Shown: piece after piece, positions 1-6,505 of the stretch
Numbering within the stretch: the first letter of the stretch is position 1
Layout of the letters: each line of letters begins with the position of its first letter
Source of the DNA: Bacteroidales bacterium UBA6366
GTDB taxonomy: Bacteria > Bacteroidota > Bacteroidia > Bacteroidales > UBA932
Reading direction: 5' to 3'
NCBI GenBank assembly: GCA_002438845.1
Contig: DJRG01000012.1
Coordinates: 305 to 8,044, forward strand
Length of the DNA stretch: 7,740 nt
The notes under the pieces: generated by a model
Databases searched by the model: none
Told to the model about the DNA's origin: nothing
Seen by the model: the letters and a program-made list of their open reading frames with translations, nothing else
Position numbers and translations under genes: made by a program

Positions 1-157
1 CCTGGCTCTTCTCCATCTCTACATACGCCTTCCGCAGCTCATATCTCAGCACCTGAAGCGTCTGCGCCAGATCCTTCTCGTTAAACACGCCCCAAGACGG
101 TGCCGACACCATCAGCATTCCGGCAAGCGACAATAGAATCCTCTTGAATAATCTCAT
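1..157 (-). CDS. Secreted protein of unknown function, N-terminal 52 residues only
   Basis: The reverse strand is open from an ATG at 157-155 to the window edge, giving 52 codons; the rest of the gene lies to the left. The protein begins MRLFKRILLSLAGML, a basic start followed by a hydrophobic core, and a plausible signal peptidase I site follows at about residues 21-23 (SWG before VFNEK). The mature part is polar and rich in Leu, Glu, Lys and Arg (FNEKDLAQTLQVLRYELRKA), with spacing that suggests an amphipathic helix or coiled coil just after export. This resembles the extracytoplasmic start of some Bacteroidetes membrane sensors or channels, but too little is present to name a family. It reads in the same direction as the GH3 gene, 104 bp downstream of that gene's stop, with a long hairpin between them. 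No convincing promoter was seen for it. The signal peptide and continuous frame make it a likely real gene; its function is unknown. Confidence 0.7.
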   Translation of the reverse strand, partial: MRLFKRILLSLAGMLMVSAPSWGVFNEKDLAQTLQVLRYELRKAYVEMEKSQ

Positions 158-181
158 GTCTTTTGGATAAAATTCATTTTG

Positions 182-219
182 TGGTCACTATTGGTCACTT
201 CGACAGGCTCAGTGACCGA
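182..219. repeat. Tandem GGTCACT repeats able to pair with the hairpin's left arm
   Basis: TGGTCACT occurs twice, at 182-189 and 192-199, ten bases apart. Its complement AGTGACC lies inside the left arm of the long hairpin at 211-217. The second copy can form a 9-bp stem (191-199 with 211-219, one G-U pair) around an 11-base loop, which would compete with the long hairpin. The arrangement is visible in the sequence; any switching role is inference. Confidence 0.45.
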
Positions 220-248
220 AGAGGTTTCGGTTGCTGAGCTTGTCGAAG
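198..248 (+). repeat. Long palindromic intergenic hairpin (TTCGACA-type repeat)
   Basis: Two 23-base arms (198-220 and 226-248) flank a 5-base loop, GAGGT. The left arm begins CTTCGACAGGCTCAG and the right arm ends CTGAGCTTGTCGAAG. As + strand RNA all 23 positions pair, three of them as G-U wobbles. As - strand RNA, the sense of both flanking genes, those three become A-C mismatches. The core TTCGACAAGCTCAG is, from memory, a widespread intergenic palindrome in many bacterial genomes. Lying between the GH3 stop and the next leftward gene, it could protect or end the GH3 transcript, but no U tract follows the hairpin in that direction, so a simple intrinsic terminator is not supported. Confidence 0.8.
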
Positions 249-261
249 CACCGAAGCGACA

Positions 262-2610
262 CTAGATGTTCGGTGTGTCCCAAACCTTGGTCTCGGAGCA
301 GGTGATCATGAGGGATTGCCCACCGCAGCTCATTCTGAAATCACCGGCCTCAAGACGCCACTTGCCGTCGGAGCCTACAAAGGCAAGTTCCTTGGCAGGA
401 ATCGTGAACGAAACAACCTTGCTCTCACCTGGAGCGAGCTCAACCTTGGTGAACTCACGAAGACGCTTCACGTCAGGGATCAAACTGGCGACAATGTCAC
501 TTGAATATAGCAGGACAGCCTCCTTGCCGTTGTGCGAGCCGGTGTTCCTGACAGTCACCTCAAACTTAAGGTCATCGCCAGGGGCAAAGGCAGCACCGCT
601 CAAGCACTTGAAGTCTGAATATTCAAAAGTGGTGTAGCTGAGTCCGAAGCCGAAAGGCCACTGAACATCCATGGTCGCCTCGTAGTTATAAACTCCGGCC
701 ATCGTTTCGCGGCTCTCGGTGACCTTATAGTCATAAGTGTGAAGCGAGTTGACGTACTTAGGATAGGTAAACGGCAACTTGCCACTGAAATTCTCCTCGC
801 CGGACATAAGGGCGGCAAGGGCGTCTCCGCCATAATTGCCCGGTAGCATAACGTCGATGACAGCCTTGGCAAGCGGCTCAATTTCACGCAATACCCTCGG
901 ACGTCCCTCGTTAATCACAAGAATAATCGGTTTTCCGGTCTTGGCCAAAGCCTTGACAAGTTCCTTCTGGTTACCGGAAAGATTCAGATCATCAATGTTA
1001 CCTGGGGTCTCGCAGTAGCTGTTCTCGCCTATGCAAGCGACTATAACATCCACCCTTGAGGCAGCAGCCACAGCCTTAGCGATCTGAGGAGCGTTCTCCT
1101 TCTGCCATGCACCGGTTGACCAACGGTCTGTCTCATCGTAGGTCACTCCAGGTTCATAGACAACATTTCGCTCACCGAATTTCTGGGCCAAAGCCTCATA
1201 GATCGTGTTGTATTCACCAGCGAAACGATCCGCATCGCCCTGCCATGTGTAGGACCATCCACCGTTCAAAGACCTCATTGAATTGGCGTTAGGTCCAGTC
1301 ACGAGGATTCTTTTCCCATATTCAAGAGGAAGGATATTCCCCTCGTTTTTGAGAAGGACCTCAGATTCTACCGCGGCAGCGTAGGAAGCGTCCTGGAACT
1401 CCTTGCATGCGAACTTGTCAAAGCCGCTGACATCCCAAATCGGATTGTCGAACAGTCCCAGACGGAACTTCAGACGAAGCACCCTGCGGACAGCGTCATC
1501 GATTCTGGACATCGGAATCATTCCAGCCTCCACAACTTCCTTAAGCTCAGTGCAGCAGGACGGATCGTATGGTTCCATGATCATGTCGATTCCTGCGTTG
1601 ATTCCCATGGCCAAGGCTTCCTTTCTGTCCTTGGCCACGTGATCCCTCTCAAAGAGATTGTTGATGTCAGCCCAGTCAGTGACAATCAAGCCATCCCAGT
1701 CCATATCGTCCTTGACCCAACCGGTCAGAAGTTCCTTGTTGGCATGTGTAGGGATTCCGTTGATTGAAGCGGAGTTGACCATCAGAGTCAAGGCTCCCGC
1801 CTCAAGGCAATCCTTGAACGGACGGAAGTATTTCTCTCTCAATTCATTTTCAGGGACAAGAGCCGGAGTCCTGTCCTTTCCTGAAACCGGGACACCGTAG
1901 GCCATGAAATGCTTTACGCTGACAGCGGCATGCTTGTCGTCAATATGGTTCGGATCATCTCCCTGAAGAGCCTTGGTTTCAGCGACTGCCATCTCGGCAT
2001 TAAGATACGGATCCTCTCCGAAACTCTCCCAATGCCTTGGCCAGACCGGATTCCGGCCAAGATCCATGACAGGTGAGAACACCCATGGCACCATCGCGGC
2101 CCTTGTCTCGTAAGCCATAGCCTCGCCCATCGCACGAGCATATTCACGATTGAAAGTAGCTGCAAGATTTATTTCCTGAGGGAAGAATGTCGCATCTGTA
2201 AGATAGCTCGCACCATGGATCATATCAAGGCCATAGATGCAAGGAATTCCTATTTCCTCCATCGACTTCTTCTGTATTTCACTGACGAGTTTGGCCGTAA
2301 GTTCCCTGGACTGAGCGACATCCGCGAAAGTGTTCAGAATGGAGCCGACTTTCATCTCCCCTATGACTTTCTGGAGTTTGTCAGGATCGATCTCAGGCTT
2401 GCCCTGAACTGTGACCGTCGATGATGTTAGCTGGATCATCTGACCGACCTTCTCTGTAAGATCCATTCCTTTGAGAACATTCTCAACTTTCGCTTCGATC
2501 TCGGCATCTCGTGCGATGGCGGGAGAAACGGAAGAAGCATCACGTTGCCCGCAGCCGTGAGCAAACAACAGCGCGGCGGCAAGGGATAATAGATAAATAT
2601 TCTTATTCAT
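262..2610 (-). CDS. Family 3 glycoside hydrolase (beta-glucosidase / exo-glucanase-like lipoprotein)
   Basis: This 782-residue enzyme probably hydrolyses terminal beta-linked sugars, most likely glucose, with retention of configuration. Residues 1-20 form a lipoprotein-type signal peptide ending AHGC with Cys20 as the likely lipidation site; His at -2 and Ala at -3 make the lipobox weak. The GH3 barrel domain spans about 45-385 and includes IYGLDMIHG (Asp129), RHWESFGEDP (192-201), VKHF (Lys233, His234) and VTDW with Asp312 as expected nucleophile. The second domain spans about 417-655 and holds GGWSYTWQGD (450-459) and GENSYCETPGN, where Glu529 is the likely acid/base. A fibronectin III-like domain occupies about 665-770. 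The length suits the three-domain GH3 type, and motif order resembles barley ExoI. The NagZ-type KHFPGHG motif is absent, so beta-N-acetylglucosaminidase is unlikely. The gene starts 53 bp after the M23 stop with no terminator between, so co-transcription is possible. Family is very secure; exact substrate is not. Confidence 0.95.
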   Translation of the reverse strand: MNKNIYLLSLAAALLFAHGCGQRDASSVSPAIARDAEIEAKVENVLKGMDLTEKVGQMIQLTSSTVTVQGKPEIDPDKLQKVIGEMKVGSILNTFADVAQSRELTAKLVSEIQKKSMEEIGIPCIYGLDMIHGASYLTDATFFPQEINLAATFNREYARAMGEAMAYETRAAMVPWVFSPVMDLGRNPVWPRHWESFGEDPYLNAEMAVAETKALQGDDPNHIDDKHAAVSVKHFMAYGVPVSGKDRTPALVPENELREKYFRPFKDCLEAGALTLMVNSASINGIPTHANKELLTGWVKDDMDWDGLIVTDWADINNLFERDHVAKDRKEALAMGINAGIDMIMEPYDPSCCTELKEVVEAGMIPMSRIDDAVRRVLRLKFRLGLFDNPIWDVSGFDKFACKEFQDASYAAAVESEVLLKNEGNILPLEYGKRILVTGPNANSMRSLNGGWSYTWQGDADRFAGEYNTIYEALAQKFGERNVVYEPGVTYDETDRWSTGAWQKENAPQIAKAVAAASRVDVIVACIGENSYCETPGNIDDLNLSGNQKELVKALAKTGKPIILVINEGRPRVLREIEPLAKAVIDVMLPGNYGGDALAALMSGEENFSGKLPFTYPKYVNSLHTYDYKVTESRETMAGVYNYEATMDVQWPFGFGLSYTTFEYSDFKCLSGAAFAPGDDLKFEVTVRNTGSHNGKEAVLLYSSDIVASLIPDVKRLREFTKVELAPGESKVVSFTIPAKELAFVGSDGKWRLEAGDFRMSCGGQSLMITCSETKVWDTPNI

Positions 2611-2663
2611 TGTAGTGAATATTATTAAATTAGCGTCTATATTATCACGGTTTTAATAAAGAT

Positions 2664-3932
2664 TTATTGAGTGACACTTACTTTCAAAGTGTCGATCATC
2701 TGCCTGTAATATCTGAAAGTCGAGTCAAGAGCCGACATATTCTCTGGCTTGATTGGTTCGGAGGGAGGAGAATCCATCTTCAGAGGGTTGATCGGGGAAC
2801 CGTTTTTCCAGACACGGAAATCCAGATGAGGTCCGGTGGACATTCCTGTGGAACCGACATAGCCGATAACATCTCCTTGACGTACCCGTGCCCCGGCCTT
2901 GATTCCGGCTCCGTAGCGCGAAAGGTGCATGTAACTGGTGGTATAGACCGAGTTATGCCTGACTTTCACAGTGTTGCCTCCTCCGTTTGTCCAACCGGCA
3001 CTAACGATGGTGCCATCACCTATAGTCATAACTGGCGTTCCGGTAGGGGCCGCATAATCCACAGCAGTGTGTGCCCGCACCTTCCCGGTGACAGGATGCT
3101 TCCGGTGATATGAGAAGCCGGAACTGATCCTCGTGAATTTCAGAGGAGCCTTGAGGAAAGCTTTACGGAGGCTCTCCCCTTTCTCGTTCCAATAAAGGTT
3201 ACCGTTGTCGCCCTGGTCAAACATGATCGCGGGAATCATCTTTCCGTCCCTGACAAACTCCGCATAATAGATTGTGTCAACGGCTATTATCTCGTCATCA
3301 CATTTTCTTTGCTCGTAGAGTACCCTGAAACGATCCCCCGGTTGAAGGCCAAAGAAGTCAACCGACCATGCGTAGATCTCAGAAAGCGGCACAATCAACT
3401 GAGGAGAGATTCCGGCTGCAAGCATGTCATTCCAAAGAGATGATTTAATGGTCACATCCGCATACTCTCGTGTGCTCTCGACAGGCTTCGTCCAACTCCA
3501 GACCTTGAATGGTTCGGAAGTTCTGAAGATTACCCTATCTATCTTGTTGCGCTCGTAAACGACATATTTCAAAGCAGGCCCGTCAGTGCTTCCGGTTCCA
3601 GTCGTGTCGAATTGGTAGTAAGCCTGAACCTTGTTGCCCGCGCGCATCTTCCTCACATCGAAGACTGTGTCGCAGGCCTGCGCCACCTTAATGGCATCAT
3701 TCATCGAAAGCCCCAACCGGTTCATCAGCACGGTGAATGACTCGCCATTTCTGACGACTTCCTCGGCAAGGTCAAGGGAATCCGGCCAAAAGCCCATGGG
3801 AGGTAGCGTATCTTTCACTCCCTCAACTATTTCCGTCTCATTCTCCTGCACCTTTCTCTTGCAACCAGATGAGGCCAGAACGAGGGCAAAGGCTAAAAAA
3901 ACAAAAAGAATATAAAGATTTTTTCTTTGCAT
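2664..3932 (-). CDS. M23 family murein endopeptidase-like lipoprotein (MepM-like)
   Basis: From the chosen start the protein has 422 residues. The frame stays open to an ATG at 3992, but the ATG at 3932-3930 gives a proper lipoprotein signal (MQRKNLYILFVF, then ASSGC with Cys24), whereas the upstream start would place 20 odd residues before it. An OapA/LysM-like domain at about 68-110 (SFTVLMNRLGLSMNDA) and a middle domain at about 160-230 (LQPGDRFRVLYEQ) match the layout of E. coli MepM, which cleaves D-Ala to diaminopimelate crosslinks. The catalytic LytM/M23 domain spans about 265-385: His288 and Asp292 in AHTAVD, His336 in YMHLS, and GPHLDFRVW at 367-375. The family normally has HxH here, but this protein has His369-Leu-Asp371, so the third zinc ligand is Asp or is lost. 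It presumably acts on periplasmic peptidoglycan. The fold is clear; whether the enzyme is active is open. Confidence 0.92.
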   Translation of the reverse strand: MQRKNLYILFVFLAFALVLASSGCKRKVQENETEIVEGVKDTLPPMGFWPDSLDLAEEVVRNGESFTVLMNRLGLSMNDAIKVAQACDTVFDVRKMRAGNKVQAYYQFDTTGTGSTDGPALKYVVYERNKIDRVIFRTSEPFKVWSWTKPVESTREYADVTIKSSLWNDMLAAGISPQLIVPLSEIYAWSVDFFGLQPGDRFRVLYEQRKCDDEIIAVDTIYYAEFVRDGKMIPAIMFDQGDNGNLYWNEKGESLRKAFLKAPLKFTRISSGFSYHRKHPVTGKVRAHTAVDYAAPTGTPVMTIGDGTIVSAGWTNGGGNTVKVRHNSVYTTSYMHLSRYGAGIKAGARVRQGDVIGYVGSTGMSTGPHLDFRVWKNGSPINPLKMDSPPSEPIKPENMSALDSTFRYYRQMIDTLKVSVTQ

Positions 3933-3941
3933 AAATGCAAA
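3926..3941. promoter_or_regulatory. Dyad over the M23 gene start codon
   Basis: TTTGCAT (3926-3932) and ATGCAAA (3935-3941) are perfect inverted arms separated by AA. The dyad covers the M23 start codon (3932-3930) and overlaps its candidate -7 box at 3938-3941. It could be an operator or a small RNA hairpin blocking the start codon; such AT-rich dyads also arise by chance. Confidence 0.35.
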
Positions 3942-3966
3942 TTTAAGAAAAACCCCTATGAAACAA
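3938..3966 (-). promoter_or_regulatory. Candidate Bacteroidetes-type promoter of the M23 gene
   Basis: Read on the reverse strand, TTG (3966-3964) is followed after 18 bases by TAAATTTG (3945-3938), an exact match to the Bacteroidetes -7 consensus TAnnTTTG; the usual spacing to the -33 TTG is about 19-20 bases. The -7 box ends only five bases before the ATG at 3932, so transcription would begin at or next to the start codon. The consensus match is seen directly; use in the cell is inferred. Confidence 0.5.
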
Positions 3967-3980
3967 GATGTTAATCGAAA

Positions 3981-4017
3981 AAAATTGGCCAATTTTGCAT
4001 TCCAAAATAAATTGGCC
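3981..4017. promoter_or_regulatory. 16-bp palindrome plus a second half-site in the divergent control region
   Basis: AAAATTGGCCAATTTT (3981-3996) is a perfect 16-bp palindrome, and AATTGGCC recurs at 4010-4017, 27 bases after the first copy at 3983. GGCCAATTT (3987-3995) and AAATTGGCC (4009-4017) also form a 9-bp inverted repeat with a 13-base loop. The site lies between the two candidate divergent promoters, just upstream of both -33 elements, as expected for an operator acting on one or both transcripts. No regulator gene is present in the window. Confidence 0.5.
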
Positions 4018-4023
4018 GACTGA

Positions 4024-4052
4024 TTGCAATAATTTGACTTTTTGGAATTTTG
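4024..4052 (+). promoter_or_regulatory. Candidate promoter of the receptor / DUF4249 operon
   Basis: TTG at 4024-4026 is followed after 18 bases by GAATTTTG (4045-4052), one mismatch from TAnnTTTG. A start site a few bases downstream would give a 5' leader of about 30 bases before the ATG at 4087. The -33 TTG lies in a small palindrome, ATTGCAAT (4023-4030), and the AATTGGCC half-site ends six bases before it. The -7 match is imperfect, so this is a moderate call. Confidence 0.4.
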
Positions 4053-4086
4053 TAAAGACGGTAAGATTGAATTAACTAAACTTTAT

Positions 4087-6501
4087 ATGAACATGAGATG
4101 TCTTAACCGATTGATCACAGCCACGATTTCTATATTGCTGGCATTAACGATCGCAGGAAGCCTTCATGCCCAGCCCCAACGGACAAGAGTCACCGTGAGC
4201 GGCCACATCACGGACAAGGCCTCAGGGGAAACCTTGATCGGAGCCGGAGTGCTCAGCGAAGGAGCCGGTGCCGCCACTAACAACTACGGATTCTACACAT
4301 TGACCCTTCCGCAGGGCAGGCAGGTGACTCTGAAATATTCCTACGTAGGCTACGACGACATGACGGTCACCATTGACCTTTTGCGCGACACCACGATCAA
4401 TGTTTCCTTGAAAGCCAACACCGAACTCAAGGAAGCGATCGTCTCAGCGCAAAGGGAATCCGGAATAATGGCCACGAAGATGAGCGCCATCGAGATACCC
4501 ATGAATATGATCAAGAACACTCCGGTTCTCTTCGGTGAGGCCGATGTCCTTAAGACAATCCAGCTGATGCCTGGCGTGCAGAGCGGGGCCGAAGGCTTTT
4601 CGGGAATATACGTGCGTGGAGGCGGGCCGGACGAGAACCTGCTCCTTCTTGACGGAATCTCGCTCTACAACGCTGAGCACATGCTTGGTCTGTTCTCTAT
4701 CTTTCAGCCGGAAGCCGTAAAGAAAGTCACGCTTTACAAAGGCTCGTTCCCTGCCCGTTACGGAGGCAGAACCTCCAGCATCATCGATGTGAGGACGAAT
4801 GACGGAAACCTTCAGGAGACCCACGGAACAATCGGTGTCGGGGTTCTGAGCGACAAATTCCATCTTGAAGGGCCTATATTCAAGGGAAAGACGGCATATT
4901 CAATCAGCGCCAGAGGGATGCACACATTCCTGTTCGACGGTATATTCAGGGCAGCGAACATCCCGGCGAACTATTATTTCTTCGACTTCAACGGCAAGGT
5001 GACCCATAAATTCAGCGACAAGGACAGGCTGTTCCTCAACGCGTATTACGGACGGGACATCTTCTACTACAAAGACAATGAAGGCGATGTCATCATAGAC
5101 GGAATCGAGGATAATACCGAGTTCGATGACAAAACCTACATCAGGTGGGGCAACCTGCTCACCTCGGCAAGATGGAACCACGTCTTCAACGGAAGACTGT
5201 TCTCCAACACCACAGTGGCGTTCACTGACTATCGGATGAGGATGGGCTACAACTCGACGGAGAAAAACGAGGACACGAAAAACCTTTACAAATTCGACTA
5301 CGGCTCCGGAATCAAGGACCTTACGGCAAAAATCGACTTTGACTACACCCCGTCTCCGAGGCATATCATCAAATTCGGAGGTGAATATGTATGTCACACC
5401 TATATTCCGGAGACCTACACGACCGTCGAGAAGGAGAACCACGATGGTCAGATGCTGACAGACACGACATATTCAAACAACAAGGAGAAAAACCGTGTCG
5501 GTCATGAATTGTCAGCCTACATCGATGATGATCTCACCATTGGCGAACGGCTGACGCTCAACCCTGGAATCCACATCGCTATGTTCCGTACAGGTGGCAG
5601 GACCTATTGGTCTCCGGAACCGAGAATGTCAGCCAAGTTCGATTTCGGGAAGGGCATCAGCGCCAAGGCGGCATATTCAAGGATGGCGCAGTATGTTCAC
5701 CTGCTGTCCTCATCGAAGATCACCCTTCCGATCGACCTCTGGGTGCCGATCACCAAGAACATCAAGCCAGTGACCGCGGATCAATATTCATTGGGTCTCT
5801 ATTACAACGGCCTGCCGGGTTGGGAGTTTTCCGTCGAAGGCTATTGGAAGGACATCCACAATGTCCTTGAATATAAAGACGGCGTCTCATTCATGGCGAG
5901 CTCGCAATCCTGGGAGGACAATGTCGTGATGGGAGACGGCCGGGCCTACGGAATCGAGCTCTTCATCCAGAAGACCATGGGCAAGACGACCGGATGGTTG
6001 GGCTACACTCTGGCCAAGAGCGACAGGATCTTCTCCAACGGTCTGATCAACAATGGTGAACGCTATCCTTACCGCTATGACAGAAGGCACAACATCTCAC
6101 TCGTGGTCAACCAGCAGCTCGGTAAGAAATGGGACCTCAGCGCTGTGTGGACATTCGCGACCGGAGGCACCACGACCATTCCGGAAAGGGAGAGCATCGT
6201 GATGCTTCCTGACGGGACAGTCACTCAAATCGACTATGCCCCACACAGAAACAACTACAGGTTGCCACCGAGCCACAGGCTGAACATCGGAGTCAACTAT
6301 CACAAGAAAAAGAGACGCGGTGAAAGCGTCTGGAACTTCGGAGTCTATAACGCCTACAACAGGCTGAATCCGAATTTTGTATACTATAAGGAGGACACGA
6401 AAGGCGATTCTGAATCGAGTCTCTTCATCAGGAAGTCTAAACTCAAGTCTGTCACAATCCTGCCTATAATCCCGTCATTCAGCTACACTTATAATTTCTA
6501 A
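4087..6501 (+). CDS. TonB-dependent outer-membrane receptor with carboxypeptidase-regulatory-like domain
   Basis: From the ATG at 4087 this is an 804-residue outer-membrane beta-barrel transporter or binding protein driven by TonB/ExbBD; its ligand is unknown. A second ATG at 4093 would fit equally well. A TTG at 4042 is in frame, but it adds 15 residues before the signal peptide and overlaps the candidate promoter. The signal peptide runs to about residue 28 (SLHA, then QPQ). A carboxypeptidase D regulatory-like domain follows at about 34-108 (VSGHITDKASGETLIGAGV at 37-55). The plug domain is at about 135-240, with YVRGGGPDENLLLLDGISLY and GGRTSSIIDVRT as strong motifs. The rest is barrel, ending in Phe (SYTYNF), as barrel insertion signals usually do. 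It is shorter than typical SusC proteins (about 1,000 residues) and is followed by a DUF4249 gene, not a SusD gene. This is the promoter-proximal gene of the operon. Confidence 0.95.
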   Translation: MNMRCLNRLITATISILLALTIAGSLHAQPQRTRVTVSGHITDKASGETLIGAGVLSEGAGAATNNYGFYTLTLPQGRQVTLKYSYVGYDDMTVTIDLLRDTTINVSLKANTELKEAIVSAQRESGIMATKMSAIEIPMNMIKNTPVLFGEADVLKTIQLMPGVQSGAEGFSGIYVRGGGPDENLLLLDGISLYNAEHMLGLFSIFQPEAVKKVTLYKGSFPARYGGRTSSIIDVRTNDGNLQETHGTIGVGVLSDKFHLEGPIFKGKTAYSISARGMHTFLFDGIFRAANIPANYYFFDFNGKVTHKFSDKDRLFLNAYYGRDIFYYKDNEGDVIIDGIEDNTEFDDKTYIRWGNLLTSARWNHVFNGRLFSNTTVAFTDYRMRMGYNSTEKNEDTKNLYKFDYGSGIKDLTAKIDFDYTPSPRHIIKFGGEYVCHTYIPETYTTVEKENHDGQMLTDTTYSNNKEKNRVGHELSAYIDDDLTIGERLTLNPGIHIAMFRTGGRTYWSPEPRMSAKFDFGKGISAKAAYSRMAQYVHLLSSSKITLPIDLWVPITKNIKPVTADQYSLGLYYNGLPGWEFSVEGYWKDIHNVLEYKDGVSFMASSQSWEDNVVMGDGRAYGIELFIQKTMGKTTGWLGYTLAKSDRIFSNGLINNGERYPYRYDRRHNISLVVNQQLGKKWDLSAVWTFATGGTTTIPERESIVMLPDGTVTQIDYAPHRNNYRLPPSHRLNIGVNYHKKKRRGESVWNFGVYNAYNRLNPNFVYYKEDTKGDSESSLFIRKSKLKSVTILPIIPSFSYTYNF

Positions 6502-6505
6502 AAAG

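Noticed and set aside
198..248. Simple intrinsic terminator for the GH3 gene
   Set aside because: The stem is strong, but no T tract follows it in the leftward direction, and pairing is better on the opposite strand.
262..2610. GH3 protein as NagZ (beta-N-acetylglucosaminidase in murein recycling), tempting because of the adjacent M23 gene
   Set aside because: The NagZ KHFPGHG motif is missing (VKHFMAYG instead), and the protein has a second GH3 domain with its own acid/base Glu and an Fn3-like domain, as in beta-glucosidases.
3933..3992. Upstream in-frame extension of the M23 gene to an ATG at 3992
   Set aside because: It would add 20 residues before a complete lipoprotein signal peptide and run through the candidate promoter and the 16-bp palindrome.
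4042..4086. TTG start for the TonB receptor at 4042
   Set aside because: The 15 extra residues precede the signal peptide, and the stretch overlaps a promoter-like sequence; the ATG at 4087 or 4093 gives a normal signal peptide.
4900..5442. 180-codon reverse-strand open frame inside the receptor gene
   Set aside because: It lies wholly within a well-supported barrel coding sequence, and its product has no recognisable domain; it is an antisense shadow. The same holds for 4444-4863 on the reverse strand and 2667-3113 on the forward strand.
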